Assembly (NCBI RefSeq): GCF_022664455.2
Contig: NZ_JAKRKC020000002.1
Span: forward strand, 496,001-560,000
From: Actinomadura luzonensis
GTDB taxonomy: Bacteria; Actinomycetota; Actinomycetes; Streptosporangiales; Streptosporangiaceae
Direction of reading: 5' to 3'
Length of the DNA stretch: 64,000 bases
Positions 48,073-58,137 of the stretch are shown one piece after another (the first letter of the stretch is position 1; the number at the start of each line of letters is the position of its first letter). A program made the position numbers and the translations under genes. The notes under the pieces were generated by a model. It was not told the origin of the DNA. It saw only the letters and a list, made by a program, of their open reading frames with translations, and ran no database searches.

Positions 48073-48178
48073 GCCGTCGGGAGCCCGCCTCGCCGTACTG
48101 GACGGGGGACGCTCACGAGGGCTTTACTCGTCCTTTGCTTACCTGCCGGTCGGCACACCAGAAGAGGAAGGGATCGGC

Positions 48179-48847
48179 ATGGCCTTACGAGTTGTGGGCG
48201 CGGGGCTTCCGCGTACGGGCACGACGTCGTTGCAGGCGGCGCTGACGCGGCTGCTCGGGGCGCCCTGCTATCACATGCAGGAGGTGTTCGGGCGGCCGGA
48301 CGACGCCGCGGTCTGGCGCGACGCCTGCGAAGGAGCCCTGCCCGACTGGGACGGCTTCCTCGGGGGGTACGCGGCCGGGGTGGACTGGCCGGTGTCGTGG
48401 TTCTGGCGGGAACTGTCCGCGGCGTACCCGGACGCGCTGGTGCTGCTGTCACGGCGGGAGAGCGCCGAGCGCTGGTACCGGAGCATGGACCGGACGGTGC
48501 TGGAAGGCGCCCGCCGCCTCACGCGGGGCGGCGCCTCCGCCGCCCCGCCGCAGATGCTCGCGCACGTCACCCCCGAGCAGGGCCGCGCCCTGCGGGACAT
48601 GATCCGCGCCCTGTTCGGCGGCGCGTTCGGCGACCCGGACGACCCCGACCAGGTCATCGCCGCCTACGAGCGGCACCTCGACGAGGTCCGCGCCACCGTG
48701 CCGGCGCACCGGCTGCTCGAATGGCAGCCGGCCGACGGCTGGGAGCCGCTGTGCGCCGCCCTCGGCGTCCCCGTTCCGGACGAGCCGTTCCCCCACGAGA
48801 ACACGACGGCCGACATGCAGGCCCGCATGGGCCGCACCGACCCCTGA
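48179..48847 (+). CDS. Sulfotransferase-family protein
   Basis: A 222-residue protein of the sulfotransferase P-loop fold. The PAPS 5'-phosphosulfate loop GAGLPRTGTTSLQAAL opens the protein (residues 7-22), and the 3'-phosphate region is ALVLLSRRESAERWYRSM. Conserved tail HRLLEWQPADGWEPLC is typical of the actinomycete 'sulfotransferase family' group, where sulfotransfer has mostly not been shown. GGAAGGGA seven bases before ATG 48179. An ACGAG/CTCGT hairpin at 48115-48131 in the 106-bp gap may end the upstream transcript. Confidence 0.87.
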   Translation: MALRVVGAGLPRTGTTSLQAALTRLLGAPCYHMQEVFGRPDDAAVWRDACEGALPDWDGFLGGYAAGVDWPVSWFWRELSAAYPDALVLLSRRESAERWYRSMDRTVLEGARRLTRGGASAAPPQMLAHVTPEQGRALRDMIRALFGGAFGDPDDPDQVIAAYERHLDEVRATVPAHRLLEWQPADGWEPLCAALGVPVPDEPFPHENTTADMQARMGRTDP

Positions 48848-49233
48848 CCTCCCGCCGCACGACCCCGGCCGGCCGGACCGGCGAACCCGCAGCCAGACGC
48901 GCCCCCACCCCCCAGCCGCCACACCCGTCTGACTCCCGGCCCCGGCCGGCCCACCGGCCCCTTCACCCGACGCCCTCCCCGCGACCGGCCCACCTCCTTG
49001 GCCCGCCCCCTTCGGCCGCCTCCTTGGCGCGGTCGCCCGGCCCGGGCCCTTGGCCGATCTTCGATCCGGGCCCTTGGCCGTCTCCTCGGCTCGCCCCCGG
49101 CCTGCGTCCTCGGCCTGCCCTCCCGACTGGTCTCTCTGAGCGGTCCTTCTACGCAGTCGCCTCCCGGGGCGTCCGCACCGTGTCCCCTTTGCCGCCCAAC
49201 CAGCCCTTCGTGGTGCTTGGGGGCGTTTCGGGG
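48848..49233. other. Non-coding C-rich spacer
   Basis: About 390 bases with strongly skewed C content on the plus strand and simple proline-rich reading frames. The segment CGGGCCCTTGGCCG occurs twice (near 49035 and 49067). I see no ribosome site or family resemblance; it is probably degenerated or unconstrained sequence. Confidence 0.6.
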
Positions 49234-49252
49234 TGATAACGTCTCCTGGAAA

Positions 49253-49267
49253 TGAGAATCGTTTTCA
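49253..49267. promoter_or_regulatory. Zur/Fur-family box before the metal importer
   Basis: TGAGAATCGTTTTCA fits the 7-1-7 inverted repeat of Fur-family regulators and is closest to the actinobacterial Zur type (TGAAAATnATTTTCA-like). A TGGTGC-18-GATAAC promoter lies just upstream (49211-49240), so the box would cover the first transcribed bases. It overlaps an in-frame ATG at 49252. Confidence 0.65.
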
Positions 49268-49278
49268 GGAGTGGGCAG

Positions 49279-50315
49279 TTGAGTTCGTTACGCGCGTCGC
49301 TGGTCATCGCCCTGCTGGCCGGCGTGCTCGCGGTGTCGGTGCTGCTGGCGATCGGCCTGGGCGCGGCGGCGGTGCCGCCGCAGGAGACGGTGCGGTTGCT
49401 GTGGGCGGCCGTGACCGGCGGCTCGATCAGGGCGGACGAGGTCACCGCGTACCAGATCATCTGGCAGGTCCGCACCCCGCGCGTGCTGCTGGCGGTGCTG
49501 GTCGGGGCCGGGTTGAGCGTGGTCGGCGTGGCGATCCAGGCGATGGTCCGCAACGCGCTGGCGGACCCGTTCGTGCTCGGCGTGTCGTCCGGGGCGTCCG
49601 CGGGGGCGGTGCTGGTCGCCGCCACGGGCGCGCTCACCGCGTTCGGCGTGTACGCGGTGTCGGCCGGCGCGTTCCTCGGGGCGCTGCTCGTCTCCGCGCT
49701 GGTCTACCTGGCCTCGCGCGGCGCCGGCGGGCTGTCGCCGCTGCGGCTGGTGCTCACCGGCGTGGCGATGGCGTTCGGCTTCCAGGCGGTGATGAGCCTG
49801 ATCGTGTACTTCGTCCCGGACGGCGAGTCGACGAGCACGGTGCTGTTCTGGTCGATGGGCGGCTTCGGCGCGGCGACGTGGGGCGCGCTGCCGGTGGTGG
49901 CGGTCGCCGTGACCGGCACCGTCGTGGCGCTGCGCCGCTCCGCCCGCCGCCTGGACGTGCTCGCCCTCGGCGACGAGACGTCCGTGACCCTGGGCGTGGA
50001 CACGGCCGGGTTCCGCCGGGGCCTGTTCGTGCTGACGTCGCTGGCGACCGGCGCGATGGTCGCGGTCAGCGGCGCGATCGGCTTCGTCGGGCTGGTGATG
50101 CCGCACCTGGTACGCCTGTGGACGGGGGCGGCGCACCTGCGGGTGCTCACCGTCGCGCCGTTCGCCGGAGCGATCTTCATGGTGTGGGCCGACCTGGTCG
50201 CCCGCACGCTGGTCGCGCCGCGCGAGCTGCCGCTCGGCGTGATCACCGCGCTGGTGGGCGTGCCCGTCTTCGTGGTGCTGCTGCGCCGCCGCGGCTACCT
50301 GTTCGGCGGGCGCTG

Positions 50316-50316
<1 letters not shown>
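49279..50316 (+). CDS. FecCD-type ABC permease (metal chelate/metallophore/B12 class)
   Basis: A 345-residue permease with about nine or ten membrane helices (LVIALLAGVLAVSVLLAIGL at the start, GAFLGALLVSALVYLA in the middle). Family signatures are RTPRVLLAVLVGAGLSVVG, NALADPFVLGVSSGAS and VMPHLVRLWTGAAHLRVL. TTG 49279 is chosen because AGGAG (49267-49271) sits seven bases upstream; the ATG at 49252 would place the start codon within the Zur/Fur box and has no ribosome site. Its stop overlaps the ATPase start (TGATG). The operon imports a metal chelate; zinc-metallophore or cobalamin are candidates given the box. Confidence 0.9.
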
Positions 50317-51115
<799 letters not shown>

Positions 51116-51119
<4 letters not shown>

Positions 51120-52096
51120 AGACACCCACCGTCGCCGCGCTCCTGGCGGCCACGCTCCTGCTGGCCGGCTGCGGCGCGCAGGTGGCGGGCGGCGGCGACG
51201 CCGCCCGCACGGTCACCGTCAAGAGGTGCGGCGAGGACGTCGAGTACACCACGCCGCGCCGCGCGGTCGTCTACGAGGGCGGCAGCGCCGACAAGCTGTT
51301 CGCCCTCGGGCTCACGCGGCACGTGCACGGCTACGTGATGCCGCCCGCGAACCCGCCGGTCACCGAGTCCCCGTGGGCCGGCGAGTACGCCAAGGTCAAG
51401 TTCCTCAGCGACGACCTGCTCAACCGCGAGCTGGTCGTGGACGCCAAGGCCGACCTCGTCGTCGCCGGCTGGCGCTCCGGCTTCAGCGACCAGCGCGGCA
51501 TCACCCCCGCCATCCTCGACGGCCTGAGGATCCAGAGCTTCATGCACACCGAGTCGTGCTTCAACTATCCCGGCCACCCCGAACGGGTCACCCCGTTCGA
51601 GGCGCTCTACACCGACCTGGAACGCCTCGGCCGGATCTTCGGGGTCGAGGACCGCGCCCGCGACCTGGTCGCCGGCTACCGCGCGCGCGTCGAGGCGGTC
51701 CGCGCGCAGGCGCCCGGGGGCGAGCCGACCCCCGTCTTCCTCTACGACTCGGGCACCGACAAGCCGTTCACCGCCGGCAGCCAGGTGCCGCCCAACGACA
51801 TCATCCGCTTCGCCGGCGGCCGCAACATCTTCGCCGGCCTGGACGCCCGCTGGAGCGAGGTCACCTGGGAAGCGGTCGTGCGCGGCCGGCCGGAGGTCAT
51901 CATCATCCTCGACTACGGCGACCGGCCGGCCGCCGAGAAGATCAGGTTCCTGAAGGAGTTCCCCGCCACCAGCAAGCTGCCCGCCGTGGTCAACGACCGC
52001 TTCTACGTCCTGGACTACAACGAGGGCATCAGCGGGCCGCGCAACATCGACGGCCTGGAGGGGTTCGCGAAGTACGTGCGTGACCGCAAGGCATGA
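51116..52096 (+). CDS. Substrate-binding lipoprotein of the FecCD-type importer
   Basis: A 326-residue class III (BtuF/FepB-like) binding protein. The lipobox is LLLAGCGAQ with lipid-modified Cys near residue 18. The two lobes are joined by a long helix (FEALYTDLERLGRIFGVEDR). Notable residues for a metal or chelate are the CGEDV and ESCFNYPGHPER segments with His and Cys. The order permease-ATPase-binding protein is complete. The ATG overlaps the ATPase stop, and its own stop overlaps the MFS start. The ligand is unknown; a zinc or iron chelate is the best guess. Confidence 0.9.
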
Positions 52097-53402
52097 CCGG
52101 CCGGACGGACACCGGCCGGGACCGGCCGCTCCTCCGCGACAGGCGGTTCGTGCTGCTGTGGTGCGGCGCGACCGCCTCCGGGCTGGGGACCTGGGCGCTG
52201 CCGTTCGTGCTCGGGCTCGCCGTGCTGGACGGCACCCTCACCGCCACCGGCCTCGGCGTCGTGCTGGCCGCCCGCACGGCCGGCTTCCTCGCCGCGGTGC
52301 CGATCGGCGGCGTCCTGGCCGACCGGTACGCGCGCCGCGCCGTCGTGCTGTGGGCCGGGCTGGCCGCCGCGGCCGCCTCGCCGGTGCTCGCGGCCGGGCT
52401 CGGCCGGTCGGCTGCCGCTCATGGCGGTGGCGGCGGCGGTCGCCGGCGCGGGGCAGGGCCTGCCGGCCCGCGTTCCAGGCGCTCACCGCGGAGGTGGTCG
52501 AGGACGGGCGGCGCCGGCGGGCCAACGCCGCGATGACGCTGGCGGTGCGGGTCACCACGCTCGTCGCGCCCGCGGGCACGGCGCTGCTGGCGGCCGTCCT
52601 GGACACCGGGTGGCTGCTCGCCGGCACCGGCCTGCTGTGGCTGGCCGCCGCCGCCCTGCCGCCCCGCACCCCGCATGCCGCACCGCCCGCCCCGCCACCT
52701 GCCCCGCTGCCCGCCGGGCCGGGCGTGCGCTTCTTCCGGGAGCTGGGGGAGGGGGTGCGGGAGGCGCGCCGGCACCCGTGGTTCCTGGCCGGGCTCGGCG
52801 CGCTGGCCGCCGTCGTGCTCACCGGCTACTCGGCCACGGGCGTGGCGCTGCCGCTGGTCAGCCGCGAGCGGTACGGCAGCGAGGCGGTGCTCGCGGCGGC
52901 GCTCACCGGGTACACGCTCGGCGCGCTGGCCGGGGCGCTGCTCGTGGCCCGGTGGCGGCCCCGCGCGCAGGGCTGGGCGGCCCTGGCCGGCCTTGCCCTG
53001 TACGGCTGCGCCCCGCTCGGCCTGCTGCTGGCCGCACACCCGGCCGCGCACCCGGCCGTGCACCCGGCAGTGCATCCGGCGGTGGTGCTCATCGGCTACG
53101 CGCTGGCCGGGCTGGGCATCGAGCTGTTCAACGTGCCCTGGTTCACCGCGACGCAGCGCGAGGTGGAGCCGCGGCTGCTGGCCCGCGTCTCCTCCCTCGA
53201 CTTCCTCGTCTCCTACGGCCTGGCCCCCGCCGGCCTGGCCCTGCTCGCCCCGGCCGCCGGCGCCTTCGGCCTGGGGCCGGTGCTGGCCGGCTGCGCGCTG
53301 GTGTGCTTCCTCGCCCCCGCCGCGGCGGCCCTGGCCCCGGGCAGCCGCGGCTGGACGCGGGCGGGACCCGGCGGCGCGGCGGCGCGCGTTCACAGCCGGT
53401 AG
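52093..53402 (+). pseudogene. MFS transporter, broken by two frameshifts
   Basis: From ATG 52093 the first four helices of a major facilitator protein are intact (RRFVLLWCGATASGLGTWAL, then LAARTAGFLAAVPIGGVLAD with the GGVLADRYARR loop). Near 52405 the frame shifts to one reading LPLMAVAAAVAGAGQGL, and near 52463 shifts again to RPAFQALTAEVVEDGRRRR and the remaining helices to the stop. Removing one base at each place would give about 435 residues. It starts by ATGA overlap with the binding-protein gene, so it belongs to the importer operon, perhaps exporting a metallophore. A 12-bp repeat near 53040-53085 gives four His-Pro-Ala steps. The end overlaps the opposite gene by 13 bases. Confidence 0.75.
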
Positions 53403-55315
53403 GTCTCGGGCTCGCCGTCCTTCAGGGGCCGGAGGCGCCAGCCGCCGTCGCCGAGCAGTTCGAGCTCCTGGGTGTGGTGCTGCATCGCGGTCGAGCGGTG
53501 GCTGACGCTGACGACGATGGTGCCGGGCAGCTCCGTCCGCACCAGCCGGTACAGCCGGAACTCCAGGTCCTCGTTGAGGGCGGAGGTGGACTCGTCCAGG
53601 AACACCACCTTCGGCCTGGTCAGCAGGATCCGGGCGAAGGCGACGCGCTGCTGCTCGCCGGGGGAGAGCACCTTGGCCCAGTCCTGCACCTCGTCGAGCC
53701 GGTCCGCCAGGTGCGGCAGCGCGACCTCGCACAGGGTGTCGCGCAGCGTCTTGTCGTCGACCGAGCCCTCCTCGCCGGGGTAGGTGACGACGGCGCGCAG
53801 GTCGCCCAGCGGCACGTACGGCAGCTGCGACAGGAACATCGTCTCGTTCGGCCCGCACGGCCGCACCAGGGTGCCGGTGGTGAACGGCCACAGCTCGGCG
53901 AGGCTGCGCAGCAGCGTGGTCTTGCCGCTGCCCGACGGCCCGCTGACGACCAGCGTGTCGCCCGTCCCCAGCCGCAGGTCGAGCGGCTGGAGGAGCTGCC
54001 GCGCGTCGGGCGTGCGCACCTCGACGCCGTGCAGCCGCACCTCGTCGCCGGCGCTGGGCAGCGTCGTCACCTCCGGCAGCGCCCGCGCCTGCTCGTCGGC
54101 GACGACCAGGGCGTGCAGCCGGATGATCGCCGCCCGGTAGCCGGCGAAGGCGTCGTAGGCGTTCCTGAAGAACGACAGACCGCTCTGGATCTCGTTGAAC
54201 GCCGAGGCCGACTGGTTGAGGTCGCCGAGGCGGATCTCGGCGGCGAACAGCCGGGGCGCCTGCAGCAGGTAGGGCAGCGGCACGATGCTCTGGCTGATCG
54301 TGAGGTTCCAGGCGTTGAAGCCGACGGTCCTGTTCAGGTACCGCTTGTAGTTGGCGACGACGGGGGCGAACAACCGTCGCAGCCCCGCGCGCTCGGCGAC
54401 CTCGCCACGGTAGAACGCGACCGCCTCCGCCGCGTCGCGCAGCCGGACCAGGGCGTAGCGGAAGGCGGCGTTGTACTTCTCGTTGCGGAAGGCCAGCCAG
54501 ATGATCGGCTTGCCGATCCGGAACGCGACGACGGTGGCGATGAGCACGTAGACCAGCCCGATCCAGAACATCGCCTTCGGAAGGTCGGCCCCGAGGACGG
54601 TCAGGGTGCCCGAGAGGTTCCACAGGATCGAGGTGAAGGAGACCATCGAGGTGATCGCGGAGATCGCGCCGAACAGCAGCGTGCCGGACGTGCCCCCGTT
54701 GCTCGGCAGGTTGGGCAGCGGCCCGTAGCCGGCGGTGACGACGTCGATGTCGGACTGGATGCGCTGGTCGGGGTTGTCGATGGTGCCGTCGATGAAGCGC
54801 GAGCGGTAGTAGGCCCGGCCGTCGAGCCAGTCGCCGGTCAGCCGGTCGGTCAGCCAGGCGCGCCAGGCCAGCGCGAAGCGCTGCAGCAGGGACAGGTCCA
54901 GCAGCAGCCGGGCGATGTGCGCCGCCGCCAGCACGCAGAAGATCAGCAGGGACGTCCAGAAGCCGCGCTCGCCGGAGGCGCGCATCGGCGCGTTGCCGAC
55001 GGCGACGCCCTGGACCGCGACCTGCAGGGCGGACAACATGTCGTTGCCCTGGTAGCTGAACAGCACGCTCAGCCGGACGCCGACGACCACCGACAGCAGG
55101 AGCGCGCCGAGCCGGACCCAGACCCTGCCGCGTCCGGGGCCGGTGAAGTACGCGCCGGTGACCCGCCAGAACTGCCTGCCCCAGGTGGTGAGGCGGCCGA
55201 TCAGCGCGAGGACGCCCACGGTGCAGAGCGCGGCGATCGCCCAGGTGGTGGCGATCCATTCCAGTGACGCCCAGAGCTCGGAGCCCCAGTCGAGCGTAGG
55301 GGTGAACAACTCCAT
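53390..55315 (-). CDS. ABC transporter, SbmA/BacA-like permease fused to ATPase
   Basis: A 641-residue half-transporter of the ABC_membrane_2 type (like YddA and mycobacterial BacA/Rv1819c). Six membrane helices occupy residues 15-330, with the family segments YQGNDMLSALQVA, DNPDQRIQSDIDVVT and FRNEKYNAAFRYALVRLRD. The ATPase has Walker A SGPSGSGKTTLLRSLA, signature VLSPGEQQRVAFARIL and Walker B VVFLDESTSALNED. In mycobacteria the homologue imports cobalamin and hydrophilic antibiotics. It converges on, and overlaps, the MFS gene end. TACGTT six bases before the ATG suggests a leaderless message. Confidence 0.9.
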   Translation of the reverse strand: MELFTPTLDWGSELWASLEWIATTWAIAALCTVGVLALIGRLTTWGRQFWRVTGAYFTGPGRGRVWVRLGALLLSVVVGVRLSVLFSYQGNDMLSALQVAVQGVAVGNAPMRASGERGFWTSLLIFCVLAAAHIARLLLDLSLLQRFALAWRAWLTDRLTGDWLDGRAYYRSRFIDGTIDNPDQRIQSDIDVVTAGYGPLPNLPSNGGTSGTLLFGAISAITSMVSFTSILWNLSGTLTVLGADLPKAMFWIGLVYVLIATVVAFRIGKPIIWLAFRNEKYNAAFRYALVRLRDAAEAVAFYRGEVAERAGLRRLFAPVVANYKRYLNRTVGFNAWNLTISQSIVPLPYLLQAPRLFAAEIRLGDLNQSASAFNEIQSGLSFFRNAYDAFAGYRAAIIRLHALVVADEQARALPEVTTLPSAGDEVRLHGVEVRTPDARQLLQPLDLRLGTGDTLVVSGPSGSGKTTLLRSLAELWPFTTGTLVRPCGPNETMFLSQLPYVPLGDLRAVVTYPGEEGSVDDKTLRDTLCEVALPHLADRLDEVQDWAKVLSPGEQQRVAFARILLTRPKVVFLDESTSALNEDLEFRLYRLVRTELPGTIVVSVSHRSTAMQHHTQELELLGDGGWRLRPLKDGEPETYRL

Positions 55316-55404
55316 TCCGGAAACGTACCGGCACGGAGCGTGACGGGGGTCGGGAAACGCGCAGTCGGTGCCAGCGGCTCGCGGGGTTCGGGTAGCGTCC
55401 GTAC

Positions 55405-56253
55405 GTGCGCGAGGAGACGGTGATCGCGGCCGGGGACGGGTTCGCGGTGCGGCGGGTCACGATGCGGGCGACGACCCCCGCGTGGACGGATCCCGACATG
55501 TCGCCCGGCTATCACGTGGTGCTGGTCCGGGCCGGCGTCTTCCGCGCCCGCGTCGGCGGCGACGTCCTGCTGGCCGAGCCGGCCACGGCGTACGTGGGGG
55601 ACCCGGGCAGGGAGCGGAGCATCGCCCACGCCGCCGGGCGGCGGGACGCCTGGACCGCGATCTCGCTCGCCGAGGAGGCCATGCACGAGCTGACCGGCGG
55701 GGCGCGGCCGGCCGGGGCGTTCCCGGTCACCGGCCGGCTCGCGGTGCGGCACCGCGCGCTGGTCGCCGGCGCCCGGCGGCCCGCCGACGGTTTCGAGCTG
55801 GCCGAGCGCACCGCCCGCCTCGTCGGCGACCTGCTGCGCGAAGCCCCCGGCGGCGGACCGGCGCGGGCGGGCGGCGGAGCGGAACGGCCCGGCGGCCGAG
55901 CAGAACGGCCCGGCGGCCGAGCGGAACGGGCGGCGGGGCTGGTGGAGGGGGCGCGGGAGCTGCTGGCGCTGGACCCGCGCGACCTCGGCCTGCGCGAGGT
56001 CGCCCGGCGCGTCGGCTGCTCGCCGTACCACCTCAGCCGGGTCTTCCACCGCGAGACCGGGATGACCCTGAGCCGGTACCGCAACCGGATGCGGGTGCTC
56101 CTGGCCCTGGACGCCATCGAGGACGGCCACCGCGACCTCGCCGGTCTCGCCGCCGAGCTGGGCTTCGCCGACCACGCGCACCTGACCAGGACGGTGCGGC
56201 GGGAGTGCGGGCACCCGCCGCGCGAGCTGCGCCGGCTGCTGGCCCGCGACTGA
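55405..56253 (+). CDS. AraC family transcriptional regulator
   Basis: A 282-residue regulator. The N-terminal cupin-like sensor (residues 15-140; SPGYHVVLVRAGVFRARVGG) is joined by a linker to two helix-turn-helix motifs (LREVARRVGCSPYHLSRVFH and LAGLAAELGFADHAHLTRTV). The linker contains a 21-bp tandem repeat (about 55877-55939) giving three Ala-Glu-Arg-Pro-Gly-Gly-Arg-like units. GTG 55405 is the best start. It precedes a small ABM-like gene by 71 bp that may be its target. Confidence 0.9.
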   Translation: MREETVIAAGDGFAVRRVTMRATTPAWTDPDMSPGYHVVLVRAGVFRARVGGDVLLAEPATAYVGDPGRERSIAHAAGRRDAWTAISLAEEAMHELTGGARPAGAFPVTGRLAVRHRALVAGARRPADGFELAERTARLVGDLLREAPGGGPARAGGGAERPGGRAERPGGRAERAAGLVEGARELLALDPRDLGLREVARRVGCSPYHLSRVFHRETGMTLSRYRNRMRVLLALDAIEDGHRDLAGLAAELGFADHAHLTRTVRRECGHPPRELRRLLARD

Positions 56254-56324
56254 GCAACGACGTTCAAGCGGGCGGCCGGACGCCGGCGGGAGACTGCGAG
56301 CGACCACCGAACGAAGGAGACGAC

Positions 56325-56639
56325 ATGATCGCCCGCATCTGGCAGGCCTGGACCGACGGGCCCGCGGCCACCGGCCGTTACCGGCAGGTGTTCGAGACCG
56401 ACGTGCTGCGGTCCCTGCGCGACCTGCGGGGGTTCCGCGGCGCGTACCTGCTGGCCCGCCCCGGGGACGACGTCACCGAGATCAGGACGATCACCCTCTT
56501 CGACGCGCTCGCCACGGTCCGGGGCTTCGCGGGCGAGCGTCCCGGCCTGGAGCACGTGACCGCCCCCGCGCGGGCGGCCCTGCTCGGCAGCAACCCCGCC
56601 GTCGCGCACTTCGAGGTGCTCACCGCCGTGCGCGGATGA
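56325..56639 (+). CDS. Small alpha/beta-barrel protein, antibiotic biosynthesis monooxygenase-like
   Basis: A 104-residue protein beginning MIARIWQAWTDGPAATGRYR with a later RGAYLLARPGDDVTEIRTITL strand pair (cited as AYLLARPGDDVTEI). The size and beta-alpha-alpha-beta pattern fit the ABM/dimeric ferredoxin-like fold. Such proteins act as cofactor-free oxygenases or simply as small dimeric binders. AAGGAG six bases before ATG 56325. Probably controlled by the AraC gene just upstream. Confidence 0.75.
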   Translation: MIARIWQAWTDGPAATGRYRQVFETDVLRSLRDLRGFRGAYLLARPGDDVTEIRTITLFDALATVRGFAGERPGLEHVTAPARAALLGSNPAVAHFEVLTAVRG

Positions 56640-56677
56640 GAAGGGCCGTTCCGCGCCCGCCCCGGCCCAGCCCCAGG

Positions 56678-57040
56678 CTAGGCCGCGTAGACGGGCGCGA
56701 GGTCGACGAAGATCCGGTAGTCCGTGATCAGGCCGTCGTCGCGGGTCCGCCAGATCGACACGGCGGCGGCGCTGACGTCCTTGCCGTCGAGCCGCCGGTA
56801 GGTCACCTCGGTCTCGGCGATGGTGTCGGCGCCGACGTGCCAGGTCCTGACGATCCGGTGCCGCAGGCCGCCGATGGTGGCGAAGAACGCCCGCAACGCG
56901 ACCGCGACGGCCTCGCGGCCGGTCGTCGGCTCGGCGTTGCCGAACACCAGCGTGGCGTCCTCCGCCAGCAACGCCGTGAACGCGTCCGGATCGGACGAGT
57001 CCACCACCTGGAACACACGTCGTACCGCGTCGTCGGGCAT
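56678..57040 (-). CDS. SnoaL/NTF2-like domain protein
   Basis: A 120-residue single-domain cone-shaped NTF2-like protein (MPDDAVRRVFQVVDSSDPDA, then ALLAEDATLVFGN and EVTYRRLDGKDVSAAAVSIW). Possible roles are ketosteroid-isomerase-like or polyketide-cyclase-like catalysis, or ligand binding. GTGAGG nine bases upstream favours ATG 57040; ATG 57049 or GTG 57055 would add three or five residues. Converges on the ABM-like gene. Substrate unknown. Confidence 0.8.
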   Translation of the reverse strand: MPDDAVRRVFQVVDSSDPDAFTALLAEDATLVFGNAEPTTGREAVAVALRAFFATIGGLRHRIVRTWHVGADTIAETEVTYRRLDGKDVSAAAVSIWRTRDDGLITDYRIFVDLAPVYAA

Positions 57041-57137
57041 GCCGATCATCCTCACGTGGGCCGGACCGCTGCTGGGGACGATACGTGAGCGAGCCCGCCG
57101 CGCAACTGACCTGAGGGCGGCAGTGCCGTGGCCGCCG

Positions 57138-58112
57138 TCAGGTGCGCACGATGGCGACGGTGTCGACCCAGTTCCAGGCCAGGTTGGCGTTGTCCAGCAG
57201 CAGCTTGTCCACGTTGATGGAGTGCTCGCTGCCGTCCGCCGGGTCGGCGACCTTGAACGTCGAGGGGCGCACCGACCCGTCGCCGCCGACCACGCCGCCG
57301 TAGCCGTGGATGGTCAGGTAGTGCCGGACGAGCGGCGTGGCGGAGTTCCACCAGGGCAGCTTGCCCGGGATCACCAGGATCATCACCGGCCGGCCGCGCG
57401 ACAGGGACGTGACGATCCTGTCGATGCCCGCCTCGTACGTCTGCCCGTTGGCGACGTAGATCTCCTCCCACTTGTACTGCCAGTCGGAGGCGGGCAGGTA
57501 GGAGTTGATCACGCCGGGGATCCGGCCGGGCATGGTCGCGCCGAACAGGGTCTCGTCGGTCTGCAGCCCGTCGGCCAGCTCGGACTGGGGCGGGGCGGAG
57601 ACCCCGATCGTGGCGAGCGTGGTCTGCACGACGCCGGGCCCGCACCAGTTGGCCTTTTCCTGCTGCTTGGCGGACAGCCGCATGTCCAGGGCCCGGACGG
57701 GGAGCTGCCACGAGCCGGCGATGCCGAACTTGGCCTCGGTGACGACGTAGGGGCGCCTGAGGTCGGTGAACGCGGTGTAGCAGGCCCGGCTGGCGTTGGT
57801 GGTCATCGTGGGGCACGAGTCGGAGATGTCGGGCCCGTCCCCGCCGAACCAGAGCCGCAGGTTGACCTGGAAGTTCGTGTACGCGCCCGGGTTGACGAAG
57901 GCGACGGCGCGGACCTGCGTGCGGGCGTAGTTGAACTCCAGGCAGACCTGGTAGGCGGTGCCGTTGTGGACGCGGGTCTCGCTGCAGGTCCGGTTCGCCG
58001 GCGACGGGTACTCGTGCCAGATGCCGGCCGCCGCGGGCAGCGCGGGCCCGGCGACGACGGCGAGCACCGTCCCGGTCAGGACCGCGAGCAGCGCGGTGAG
58101 GAGTCTTCGCAT
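57138..58112 (-). CDS. Secreted C39-like papain-fold protein
   Basis: A 324-residue secreted protein. Signal peptide residues 1-29 (LLTALLAVLTGTVLAVVAGP). Residues 30-140 are a Cys-containing beta domain (NRTCSETRVHNGTAYQVCLE and DISDSCPTMTTNASRACY, four cysteines in two likely disulfides). From about residue 150 comes a peptidase C39-like domain: Cys in EKANWCGPGVVQTTLATIG, His in LVRHYLTIHGYGG and Asp in TFKVADPADGSEH as a triad. It may cleave a peptide or amide outside the cell. It lies 25 bp after the beta-propeller gene and is presumably in the same transcript. Confidence 0.8.
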   Translation of the reverse strand: MRRLLTALLAVLTGTVLAVVAGPALPAAAGIWHEYPSPANRTCSETRVHNGTAYQVCLEFNYARTQVRAVAFVNPGAYTNFQVNLRLWFGGDGPDISDSCPTMTTNASRACYTAFTDLRRPYVVTEAKFGIAGSWQLPVRALDMRLSAKQQEKANWCGPGVVQTTLATIGVSAPPQSELADGLQTDETLFGATMPGRIPGVINSYLPASDWQYKWEEIYVANGQTYEAGIDRIVTSLSRGRPVMILVIPGKLPWWNSATPLVRHYLTIHGYGGVVGGDGSVRPSTFKVADPADGSEHSINVDKLLLDNANLAWNWVDTVAIVRT

Positions 58113-58137
58113 GGGTTCGCTTTCTCGGTGGGGGCGC

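Noticed and set aside
48848..49233. Short coding frames in the C-rich spacer
   Set aside because: Proline-rich low-complexity translations on every frame, no ribosome site and no family resemblance.
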